Below, piece after piece: positions 41,710 to 48,610 of a stretch of DNA of 51,023 nt (its first letter is position 1; each line of letters starts with the position of its first letter). This stretch comes from Microthrixaceae bacterium (GTDB lineage: Bacteria; Actinomycetota; Acidimicrobiia; Acidimicrobiales; Microtrichaceae). Both the position numbers and the translations under genes were made by a program. Below the pieces are notes generated by a model. The model was not told the origin of the DNA, did not search any database, and saw only the letters and a program-made list of their open reading frames with translations. Location of the stretch: NCBI GenBank assembly GCA_019694615.1, contig JAIBBP010000112.1, forward strand, positions 1 to 51,023, in the 5' to 3' direction.

Positions 41710-42048
41710 ATGAGAGCAGACATCCTGAAGGGCCACCTCGACCTGCTGCTGCTGGCGATCGTGGAGGATGGCCCGTTCCACGGCTACGCGGTCATCGAGG
41801 AGCTGCGCCGGCGCACTGACGGCGCCATCGATCTCCCTGAAGGGACCATCTATCCGGCGCTGCACCGCCTCGAGCGAGCAGGGCTGCTGACCAGCTCCTG
41901 GTCAGAGGTGAACGGTCGCCGCCGCCGCAGCTACACGATCACCTCGCCCGGCAAGAAGGCAGCCCGGGAGAAGCGCCGGGAATGGTCGACCTTCGCACTC
42001 ACCGTCCAACGAGTCGTAGGAGCACCGGCATGGCCGACGATGGCCTGA
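41710..42048 (+). CDS. Short PadR-family regulator paired with a HAAS-domain membrane protein
   Basis: A 112-residue PadR protein of the short class: DILKGHLDLLLLAIVEDGPF, HGYAVIEELRRRT, then DLPEGTIYPALHRLERAGLL (recognition helix) and a wing. It ends at 42048, overlapping the start of the next gene by 19 bases. Short PadR genes are typically followed by a gene for a HAAS-domain membrane protein, and this holds here, although that gene carries a nonsense codon. The regulator itself looks intact. Confidence 0.85.
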   Translation: MRADILKGHLDLLLLAIVEDGPFHGYAVIEELRRRTDGAIDLPEGTIYPALHRLERAGLLTSSWSEVNGRRRRSYTITSPGKKAAREKRREWSTFALTVQRVVGAPAWPTMA

Positions 42049-42815
42049 TCGCCGCCTACCTGCGCGAGCTCGACTACAGCGTCGCTCGACTCCCCGACCG
42101 TACCGAGATCGTCGCCGAAGCCGAGGACCACCTCTGAGAAGCAGTCGAACGACTCGTCGGCGACGGACGAGACCGCGCCGACGCTGAAGCCGAGGCCGTC
42201 GCCCGATTCGGCTCAGCCGCGCTCATTGCCCGGATCTGTGTCGTCGAAACGAAACGAGGAGCATCAGTGCCAACCACCCGAACCCGAACGGCTGGCCTCG
42301 CTGCACTCCTCACCCCGGTCCTCCTCGTCGTCGGGCACTACCTCAACGTCACCATCGACCGAGGGTTCGGCCACGGACTAGGGGTCGCGCTGCTCACCGC
42401 CGCCATCGCAGCATTCATCTACCTGCTGTGGGGTCTGCGCGCCCGCCACGGCGGTCTGGGCCAACTCGGCAAGACCGCGATGGCGTGCGCGGTCGTCTCG
42501 CCCTTCATCGCTATCGCCGGGTGGGTCGGACTGTTCGCCGCGATGGGGTTGCTGACATTTGCGGTCGTCGTGCTCGTCATCGCGATGCTGCGTGCCAACG
42601 TCGTACCCGTCGTCCCTCTCGTGCTCCTTGCCGCCGGGCCCATCGGTGTGATCGTCCTCGTCGCGGGGATCACCGCGTCCGGCGACGACGCTGGCGACGT
42701 CGCCGCCTACCCGATGCTCCTCACCGCCGTGGGATACGTGTGGTTGGGGTGGTATCTCTGGCGCGAGCCAGCCGCCGACGCCACCCGTCGGCGCGGCCCG
42801 CTCGCCGCCACCTGA
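42030..42815 (+). pseudogene. HAAS-domain membrane protein interrupted by an in-frame TGA
   Basis: The ATG at 42030 opens MADDGLIAAYLRELDYSVAR, a HAAS (PadR-associated) domain. After 35 codons comes TGA (42135-42137) at a place where relatives have Trp (EDHLW-EAVERL). The same frame continues as EAVERLVGDGRDRADAEAEA with VARFGSAA, and then a membrane domain of about five helices to the stop at 42815. A GTG at 42267 with AGGAG six bases upstream could restart translation of the membrane domain alone. I see no evidence of UGA recoding elsewhere in the window, so a TGG-to-TGA mutation is the simple reading. Confidence 0.7.
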
Positions 42816-43306
42816 ACCACTGCCGCACACAGCACTCTGCTGGACCGCGAACGTCCACGCGCCCAAGGCGGGGCGCGCCTCCGCCGGGAGGGAGACCCTC
42901 GAAAACACCGAACTCCCGTCCTCCATCGGACGATCCGCGAGGGCAGCCCCCACAAGCTGGTTCTCACCAAGACCGCTGACCTTCATCGCCGAGACACCGA
43001 GCGACGGCGGGACGTGCAGGACTCACTCGGCACTGTCGAGCCGTGTCTCGACATCCAGCCGTGTCTCGACATCCACAGGCGACCGCGATCGCTCTCGCCG
43101 TCGAGGCGGTCGCGAGCCTGGCAGGCATCCCGACCGAGCGGGCTCGACGCTCGCAGGAACCGCTTCTACCGGCCCCGCCACGACGCCGATCCCCGGAAAT
43201 CCGGTAGATCTTGAGGCTTTGCCGGTGGGCGCGACCGTTCGGCGGGTCGTTCCACCGATCCTTCTACCGAGTCCCGACCGTCGGGGCCGGAAGAAGAGGT
43301 GTCGCC
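42816..43306. other. About 490 bp upstream of the integrase with no firm gene
   Basis: No credible large frame is seen. A possible 42-codon plus-strand frame around 43061-43207 (SRHPQATAIALAVEAVASLA onward, ending in TAG) starts inside the tandem repeat at 43039-43074. It sits where an excisionase gene is often found, but it has no recognisable helix-turn-helix. The region should also hold the integrase promoter. Confidence 0.4.
43039..43074. repeat. 18-bp tandem duplication upstream of the integrase
   Basis: AGCCGTGTCTCGACATCC occurs twice back to back (43039-43056 and 43057-43074) with no mismatch. It could be a regulatory or integrase/excisionase binding site, or a slippage product. Confidence 0.7.
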
Positions 43307-44512
43307 ATGAACGGCTACGTCGCACGCAAGGGCAACCGCTGGTACGCGGTGATCTACGAAGGGCTCGACCCGGTCACCGGCCGGGAGATCAGACGCTGGC
43401 ACCCCGCCGGCACCGACAAAGCCGACGCCGAGAAGCTCGCGCGGCGTCTCGCCCGCGAACTGAACGGTCCTGACGACCGAGGTCGTTCGTTGAGCTTCGG
43501 CGCCTACCTGACCCAAACCTGGTTGCCGGCGAAGCGCATCGAGCTGCGCCCGACGACCTGGGACGGCTACCGGCGAATCGTGCACCGCCACGTACTCCCC
43601 CGCCTCGCGTCGGTGCCGATTCGGCGGCTCCGCCCCGAGCAACTCGAAGACCTGTACGAGTCGAAGCTCCGCCCGACCGGCGACACACGGCCGCTCGCCC
43701 CGAAGTCCGTGTTGGAGATCCACGTCGTCATCCGCGGTGCGCTCAACGACGCGGTGCAACGCGGCTACGTCCGCAGCAACGTGGCGCTGATCGCGAAGGC
43801 GCCCCGGCAGCGGCCAGCTGACGAGCAGACGGCGTGGACCGCCGAGCAGCTCGCCACGTTCCTGCGCTACACGGCGGGACACAAGTACTTCGCGGCGATC
43901 TGGACCGCCGCGTTCACCGGTATGCGACGCAGCGAACTACTCGGCCTCAAGTGGAGCGACCTCAACGTGAAGCGCGCCAAGGTGTCGATCAACCGGGGAC
44001 GACTCGACATCAACTACGAGGTTCTCGAGACGCCCGACATCACCCCGCAGATCGGCGCGAGCCGCGGCAAGACCAAGAGCGCCCGACGACCCATCGACTT
44101 GGACCCCACCACGGTCGGGGTGCTCACCGCCTGGCGGACCTGGCAGACAGCGGAACGCGCAGCTGCCGGCCTCGAACCCGCCGAGTGGATGTTCACCGAC
44201 CTGCACGGCGCGCCGATCCACCCCCAGGCGATGTCGCAGACCTTCGAACGGATCGTGCGCCGCGCGCCGGTCCCGACGATCCGGTTCCACGACCTGCGCC
44301 ACACCCACGCCACGCTGCTCATGGGCGCAGGCGTCCCACCCAAGGTCGTCTCCGAGCGCCTCGGTCACTCACGGGCGAGCTTCACCGAAGACGCCTACAA
44401 GCACGTACTTCCCGGCATGCAAGCCGACGCCGCCCGACTCTTCGCGGCGCTCGTCGCGGACCCGGCTTCTACCGGCGACGCCCGGTGGAAGACCCGGAAG
44501 AAGACCGCCTGA
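43307..44512 (+). CDS. int: Tyrosine-type site-specific integrase of element A
   Basis: A 401-residue tyrosine recombinase. The N-terminal AP2-like arm-binding domain (residues 1-55: GNRWYAVIYEGLDPVTGRE) is followed by the SAM-like core-binding domain (about 62-170). The catalytic domain has R207 in TGMRRSELLGL, K257, HDLRHTH (H328, R331), LGH (H354) and the nucleophile Y364 in DAYKH. All catalytic residues are present. The stop is 54 bases before att site 2, the usual position beside attP. It should insert element A into the anticodon-loop-to-3' end segment of tRNA-Met and, with an excisionase, remove it. Confidence 0.93.
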   Translation: MNGYVARKGNRWYAVIYEGLDPVTGREIRRWHPAGTDKADAEKLARRLARELNGPDDRGRSLSFGAYLTQTWLPAKRIELRPTTWDGYRRIVHRHVLPRLASVPIRRLRPEQLEDLYESKLRPTGDTRPLAPKSVLEIHVVIRGALNDAVQRGYVRSNVALIAKAPRQRPADEQTAWTAEQLATFLRYTAGHKYFAAIWTAAFTGMRRSELLGLKWSDLNVKRAKVSINRGRLDINYEVLETPDITPQIGASRGKTKSARRPIDLDPTTVGVLTAWRTWQTAERAAAGLEPAEWMFTDLHGAPIHPQAMSQTFERIVRRAPVPTIRFHDLRHTHATLLMGAGVPPKVVSERLGHSRASFTEDAYKHVLPGMQADAARLFAALVADPASTGDARWKTRKKTA

Positions 44513-44522
44513 ACACGGTAGA

Positions 44523-44546
44523 AAGCCGGGCCCACAGGCCCGGCTT
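44523..44546 (+). terminator. Intrinsic terminator after the integrase
   Basis: AAGCCGGGCC (44523-44532) pairs perfectly with GGCCCGGCTT (44537-44546) around CACA. It begins 11 bases after the integrase stop and lies 20 bases before att site 2. Confidence 0.8.
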
Positions 44547-44566
44547 CCCTGAAATCACAGTGTCGT

Positions 44567-44611
44567 TGGTGGCGGGGGCAGGATTTGAACCTGCGACCTT
44601 CGGGTTATGAG
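44567..44611 (-). repeat. att site 2: tRNA-Met(CAU) 3' half copy
   Basis: These 45 bases are identical to att site 3 (50703-50747). On the minus strand they match tRNA-Met positions 32-76: loop CTCATAA, stem CCCGA, variable AGGTC, T arm GCAGG-TTCAAAT-CCTGC, acceptor CCCCGCC, A, CCA. The sequence to the right does not pair as an anticodon, D or acceptor arm, so this is only the 3' half. It is the junction between elements A and B. Confidence 0.92.
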
Positions 44612-44994
44612 TTCGACGGCCCCCGTGCCGGCCGGTGCCGCCGGGTGCCGTTCCCCCTTGTGGTTGCAGGGTTCTCGGGCTCTGGCGGTGCCGCCTCGTC
44701 CCGGCCCGTACCGCCCGCTTCTCCCGGATCTGGCAGACGATCTGGCAGACGCTCCGATGCAGGCACGAACACCGAACGGTCGCCGAGAAGGTGCGCATTG
44801 TCCTCGACCGAGCCGGGCACGTCGCACACGTGCACGATGCCGTCATCGGTCACGTCGACCACCACAACCACGGCGCGCACAGTGCCGGAGCCGGCGACGA
44901 GATGAGCGCCCGGCACCACCCGTGACGGGTCGACAGCCGGCCTGCCGTGGACCTTCCTCGACCAGGCTCGATCGCTGTGGTTGTCGTTTCCCAT
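44605..44994 (-). pseudogene. Protein B of the two-gene module, copy 2, with scrambled 5' end
   Basis: From about residue 20 the frame matches copy 1 at 38075: VDPSRVVPGAHLVAGSG, VVVDVTDDGIVHV, DNAHLLG and RLPDRLPDPGEAGGTGR, with the TAA stop again in the att core (44605-44607). The N-terminal 20 residues differ. Bases 44932-44976 are the reverse complement of the matching part of copy 1, a local inversion that replaces the true start and the ETGLPWTFLD segment. An ATG at 44994 allows 129 residues, but it sits inside the end of the protein A copy and has no ribosome site. I treat it as non-functional. Confidence 0.6.
44727..44750. repeat. Paired direct repeats, presumed integrase arm sites of element B
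   Basis: GATCTGGCAG at 44727-44736 and again at 44739-44748, period 12, beginning 116 bases from the att core. Sequence and spacing match the pair at 38197-38220 exactly, which suggests that elements A and B were moved by the same kind of integrase. Confidence 0.6.
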
Positions 44995-44998
44995 GGTA

Positions 44999-45371
44999 CG
45001 GGTTGGGTCGTCGTTCGTGAATGGCAGTGCGCAGTCGCTCGAGCCCGTCGTCCAGTTCGCCGGTGAACGCGATGGTGACGTGCGGTGTTCGGAACGTCGG
45101 GACCACCTCGAAACCGCCCGCTTCCAGGTCGGCCACCGCGAACACGGCCAATCGGGAATCGCCGCAGGGGACCGGCGCCGAGATCATCGACGTCGGCGTC
45201 GCTCTCGGCGTACATCCCCGAGAGCCCCCAACGGCCCCGATCGGGGAAACGACGACGGAACAGCTCGGCCTGGACAGCGGAATCATCCTCCACGTGGTCC
45301 TCGCCGCGCACCACGATCAAGGCGTCGATCGGAATCGGCATCCGCCGGATCCGTGGTACCCGCTCGGTCAT
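44999..45371 (-). pseudogene. Protein A of the two-gene module, copy 2, frameshifted
   Basis: ATG 45371 starts TERVPRIRRMPIPIDALIVV, followed by FRRRFPDRGRWGLSGMYAES, in step with copy 1 at 38496. After RRFP, around 45152, the frame changes and the family continues in another frame: LAVFAVADLEAGGFEVVPTF, RTPHVTIAFTGELDD and RRPNPYH. A net change of two deleted bases or one inserted base explains it. After NPYH no stop follows at the usual place because the adjoining sequence is rearranged. The protein is almost certainly lost. Confidence 0.7.
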
Positions 45372-45596
45372 CGGATCAGCATCGCACCAGGGTCGGACAC
45401 CGGCCCGAAGGGCGTGTGTCGCTCAGCGCCGTGCTCACCAAGGTCGAACGGCGGACCGAGACCCCGCAGCATCGGTGGGTCGCGCGTCGAGCACCGGAGC
45501 CGGGAGCAGACAGGTCGTCGACGACCGACCGGTTTACCTGGAGTCCCCCGTCGCAAACCATCGCGGTCGCACCGTCAGGGCAGGGGCGTGGCGGAG

Positions 45597-46634
45597 TCAG
45601 GTGTCGTGGTGGTCGTGGCGGTGGTGGAGGTCGGGGACGTGGGGGTGGGCGTGCACCAGGACCTCGTGTTCGTGGCGGTGGGTGTGGCGTCCGGTCACCG
45701 GCGGGGAGTGGGTGTGGGTGTGGTGGCCGTCGTCGTGGCGGTGCTCGTGCTCGTGCACGATCGGCTCATGGGTGTGCCCGTGTTCGTGGGCGGACCGTAG
45801 GGAGAGTCCGACGCCGAGGATCGCCAACGGAACCGCGACGAGCTGGGCGACGGTGACGGCGTCGCCGAGCACGATCCACGCGACCGCCGCCCCGATGAAC
45901 GGGGCGGCGGCGAAGATGACCTGCCCTCGCGCGGCGCCGAGGTCCCGGGCTCCTTTGACCCACAGGGTGATCGAGGCGCCGTAGCCGAGCGCGCCGATCA
46001 CCAGTGCCGCCAGCACCTCGCCCGTGTGCAGCTGCATCGTCGAGGCGAGGACGAGTCCGAGGATCAGGTTCGCTCCGCCGGCGACGAGTCCCTTGGTCAG
46101 GGTGATCTGCTCGGGGGACAGCTGATCGATCTTGGAGGTGACCGAATTGTCGAGACCCCAGCAGGCACAGGCGCCGACGACGAGGAGGCCGCCGGTGTCG
46201 TAGGAGACACCGGGCTGCCAGACGAGGATCACCCCGGCGGTGCTCACCAGTGCGGCGGCTCCGAGGAGACGGGCGCCGAGGTGTTCGCGAAACAACGTGA
46301 CAGCGAGCAGGATCGTGGCGACGAGTTCGAAGTTCAACAGCAGCGACGCCGTCGCAGCCGAGGTCCTGGCCAGGCCGGCGACGAGGAGGACGGGGCCCAG
46401 CGCCCCGCCGAACAGCACAGCGACGGCCAGGGGCCGCCAACCCGCCGAGAGGGCCTCGACGCTTGGGCGGTGCCGGACGACGGCAGGGGTCACCGCGATC
46501 GCGGCACCCAGGTAGAGCAGACCCGCGAGCACCAGGGCCGGCATGTCACCCGCCAGCACCGACGCTGCTGGGGCGGAGGCACCGAAGAGCACCGCCGCTG
46601 CCAGGCATCTCGCCACACCGATCCGGGACACCAC
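45597..46634 (-). CDS. EamA-family (DMT) transporter with a histidine-rich tail
   Basis: A 345-residue membrane protein with two EamA halves (about ten helices over residues 8-280), starting at tandem GTG codons at 46634. The last 60 residues are extremely His-rich (HEHGHTHEP, HEHEHRHDDGHHTHTHS, HHRHDHHDT) with Asp and Glu between. DMT exporters carry amino acids, nucleosides or other metabolites, and a His tail of this kind is usual in metal transporters, so a divalent metal role such as Zn, Ni or Co is likely but unproven. It is convergent with the module remnant on its left side and divergent from the gene at 46702, separated by about 70 bases. Confidence 0.8.
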   Translation of the reverse strand: MVSRIGVARCLAAAVLFGASAPAASVLAGDMPALVLAGLLYLGAAIAVTPAVVRHRPSVEALSAGWRPLAVAVLFGGALGPVLLVAGLARTSAATASLLLNFELVATILLAVTLFREHLGARLLGAAALVSTAGVILVWQPGVSYDTGGLLVVGACACWGLDNSVTSKIDQLSPEQITLTKGLVAGGANLILGLVLASTMQLHTGEVLAALVIGALGYGASITLWVKGARDLGAARGQVIFAAAPFIGAAVAWIVLGDAVTVAQLVAVPLAILGVGLSLRSAHEHGHTHEPIVHEHEHRHDDGHHTHTHSPPVTGRHTHRHEHEVLVHAHPHVPDLHHRHDHHDT

Positions 46635-46701
46635 CCGAGTGTGCCACTCCCCCGGGCCCAGACCCCGGAGCCGAACACCGTGAGGTGCCTAGGGTGGATG
46701 G

Positions 46702-47406
46702 ATGGCCGATCCGCTCCTCGATGCCATCGAGAACCTCTCCCACTTCCACCGGGAACACGAGAAGTTCTACGCCCAACACCCCCGCCAGCAGGCCGTCGAC
46801 CTCCAACGTCACTCACGGTCCCTGGCCGCGCTGGCGGACCGGTGGTCCGCAGTGACGGCCGAAGCGCTCGACGCGCTGAACCCCTACGAGGGCAGCCCCG
46901 ACCTCAACTCCTCCGACGCCACTCAACTCGACGGCATCCTGTTCATGGAAGGAGAGGGCGAACCGGTCGAGATCACCCGTATCAAACGGGACCTCCGCAC
47001 CATCGGTGACGACTCCATCGAGACCGGCACCTGGCTCGCCGACGCGATGGACGCCACCTGGGACGCCGCCACGATGCTGCTCGCCTACCCACAGCTCGCC
47101 GACCTGCTCGGCGACCGGCACCGCATCATCGCCAACGACCGACAGGCCGCATCCATGAGCGCGCTCGCCGGGCGTTCGCTGCACCGCGCCGCCGAGCTGC
47201 TCGACCACATCGACTTCACACCGGCCGGACTCCGGGCCGACCTCACCGCCGATCGCACTGCGGTGTCCTACCTGTACTCCGCCGTCGAGCTCATCGACCA
47301 CGCCGCCGACCTCCTCAGCGACTCCGCCGGCCTCGTCCACGACAACGAACCGAGGTGGCGGCGCTTCCACGACCGGATCTGCTCGATCACTTCACCACCG
47401 GAGTGA
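46702..47406 (+). CDS. Conserved hypothetical helical protein
   Basis: A 234-residue all-helical soluble protein. It starts at ATG 46702 with AGGGTGG just upstream and opens MADPLLDAIENLSHFHREHE. It has no signal peptide or membrane helix, and no catalytic motif that I recognise. Repeated helices rich in Ala, Leu and acidic residues suggest a bundle (for example TWLADAMDATWDAATMLLAY and YLYSAVELIDHAADLL). It is cargo of element B, next to the EamA transporter. Codon use and composition look like real coding DNA. I cannot name a function. Confidence 0.65.
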   Translation: MADPLLDAIENLSHFHREHEKFYAQHPRQQAVDLQRHSRSLAALADRWSAVTAEALDALNPYEGSPDLNSSDATQLDGILFMEGEGEPVEITRIKRDLRTIGDDSIETGTWLADAMDATWDAATMLLAYPQLADLLGDRHRIIANDRQAASMSALAGRSLHRAAELLDHIDFTPAGLRADLTADRTAVSYLYSAVELIDHAADLLSDSAGLVHDNEPRWRRFHDRICSITSPPE

Positions 47407-47542
47407 TTCGAGAGAGCCGGCAGAACCTGCCGCCGAGGTGGGGTCTCGCGCATTCGAGGTGTCAGTCCGTACCACTGCGGACCAGGCAATCCCGGCCCGC
47501 GATGCAGAAGGGAGCGTAGGAACCCGCCCGCTACAGCCGCGA

Positions 47543-47863
47543 TCATGCGACTTGAACGGCGTCCTTGAGCCTGGCGGGGACCTTCTCGGGGAACGACACG
47601 ATGAGGTGTCGGTCGAGGGCTGTTGCGACTCGGGCGAGGGTGTCGATCCGGTTCCGCGCTCCTCCGCCTTCCTCCAGGCGGGAGATCACCGACTGGGTGG
47701 TGCCCATCCGCTCGGCCAGCTCGCGCTGGCTGAGCCCCGCCTCGGTGCGCAGGTCGTAGATGAGCTGTCCGAGTGCGAGGTCCTGCTCGATGCCGGCGCG
47801 GGTCTCGGCGTCGGGTCCGGGCCGCGTCTTCTTGACGTCGTCCCAGCGGGAGTAGTTGGCCAT
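47543..47863 (-). CDS. Xre-family antitoxin of a RelE/HigB-type module
   Basis: A 106-residue protein whose ATG at 47863 follows AAGGAGA. The C-terminal half has the Xre/Cro helix-turn-helix (LSQRELAERMGTTQSVISRLE, about residues 45-65), preceded by DLALGQLIYDLRTEAG. Its gene begins a few bases after the toxin stop, the toxin-first order seen in HigBA. The antitoxin should bind the toxin and repress the promoter at 48210-48235. It is cargo of element B and could stabilise it. Confidence 0.85.
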   Translation of the reverse strand: MANYSRWDDVKKTRPGPDAETRAGIEQDLALGQLIYDLRTEAGLSQRELAERMGTTQSVISRLEEGGGARNRIDTLARVATALDRHLIVSFPEKVPARLKDAVQVA

Positions 47864-47874
47864 CGTCGTCTCCT

Positions 47875-48198
47875 TCATGGGTACTGCTCGGCGCAGTCCT
47901 TGGCGGCCCTACGGGCCCGGTCGATCTCGTTGCGTTCGTTGTTGCGTTGCTTGCGAAAGGTGGTGAGCAGGATGATGCGGCCGTCCTTGGTGAACCGGTA
48001 GGTGATCCTCCGAGCGGTCGGGCCGAGAGCGAAGCGCAACTCGAAGAGCCCGTCGCCGAGGCTCCTCGACAGCGGCATCCTCACCGAGGACCCGAGCGCA
48101 GCGAGCCGATCGATCACGACGACCGTCCGGTTCCGCTCCGCATCGTCGAGGGAGTCGATCCAGTCGACGACTTCGTCGTGGAGCTCCAGTTCGGCCAC
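47875..48198 (-). CDS. RelE/HigB-like (Gp49-type) toxin
   Basis: A 107-residue toxin of the phage-derived Gp49-like HigB family. The pattern is VVDWIDSLDDAERNRTVVVI, then LGDGLFELRFALGPTARRI (the conserved G-L-ELR-x2), YRFTKDGRIILLTTFRKQRN and a basic C-terminal helix. Such toxins cleave mRNA on the ribosome. The start is GTG at 48198, only a few bases after the predicted transcript start, so it is probably nearly leaderless. The stop is followed within about ten bases by the antitoxin start. No defect is seen. Confidence 0.85.
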   Translation of the reverse strand: MAELELHDEVVDWIDSLDDAERNRTVVVIDRLAALGSSVRMPLSRSLGDGLFELRFALGPTARRITYRFTKDGRIILLTTFRKQRNNERNEIDRARRAAKDCAEQYP

Positions 48199-48209
48199 AC
48201 GAGGACACT

Positions 48210-48235
48210 ATCGCATCAATGCGATGATCGTACAA
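48210..48235 (-). promoter_or_regulatory. Toxin-antitoxin promoter with operator dyad
   Basis: On the minus strand TTGTAC (48235-48230), a 17-base spacer and GATAGT (48212-48207) form a promoter. ATCGCAT (48210-48216) and ATGCGAT (48219-48225) are a perfect 7-2-7 dyad overlapping the spacer and -10 box, where antitoxin binding would block transcription. Confidence 0.65.
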
Positions 48236-48240
48236 GGGCG

Positions 48241-48610
48241 ATAATGCAGGGAACTGTCGTGTAGGGGTGCGAGACAGGCGGGCGACGAGGAGGGGCTGGC
48301 CACACACGCCTGGGTCGTGTCCGAACGGCTCGGTCATGGTGGCGGGGGTCCTTACGCACCAGCCGACCGGCCATTCACGAGGCCGCTGCCACCCTTGTGC
48401 GCCAAGGCCTGCGCACCCTATCGCCAGCCGCCCGCCACCCCGGGGCCGACCTCCGCTCCAACCTCGATCCGCATCTTCTGACCGTACCGATCGACTCGGA
48501 CAGCTCCCTCAGCGGGCGACGGGCCACGGTCGAGCAGCAATGCAAGCGCGAGTCAGCTCTGATCGCACGCAAGGTGGCTGGTACCTTCGCTGAAGAAGGG
48601 GAGGGAAAGA
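48241..48610. other. Spacer between toxin promoter and lipoprotein gene
   Basis: Apart from the possible integrase remnant, these 370 bases hold no convincing gene. The last 20 bases carry the purine-rich ribosome site for the lipoprotein gene. No repeats stand out. Confidence 0.4.
48287..48337 (+). pseudogene. Possible integrase remnant in element B
   Basis: A short plus-strand stretch reads LATHAWVVSERLGHG; VVSERLGH is identical to residues 347-354 of the intact integrase at 43307, including the catalytic His. At the DNA level bases 48314-48337 match the integrase at about 20 of 24 positions, mostly differing at third positions. No other integrase motif is found around it. It is short, so it may be chance, but element B otherwise lacks the integrase expected of it. 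Confidence 0.35.

Noticed and set aside
42135..42137. UGA read as tryptophan
   Set aside because: TGA is used as a normal stop for most genes in the window, so a recoded genome is excluded; mutation or error is simpler.
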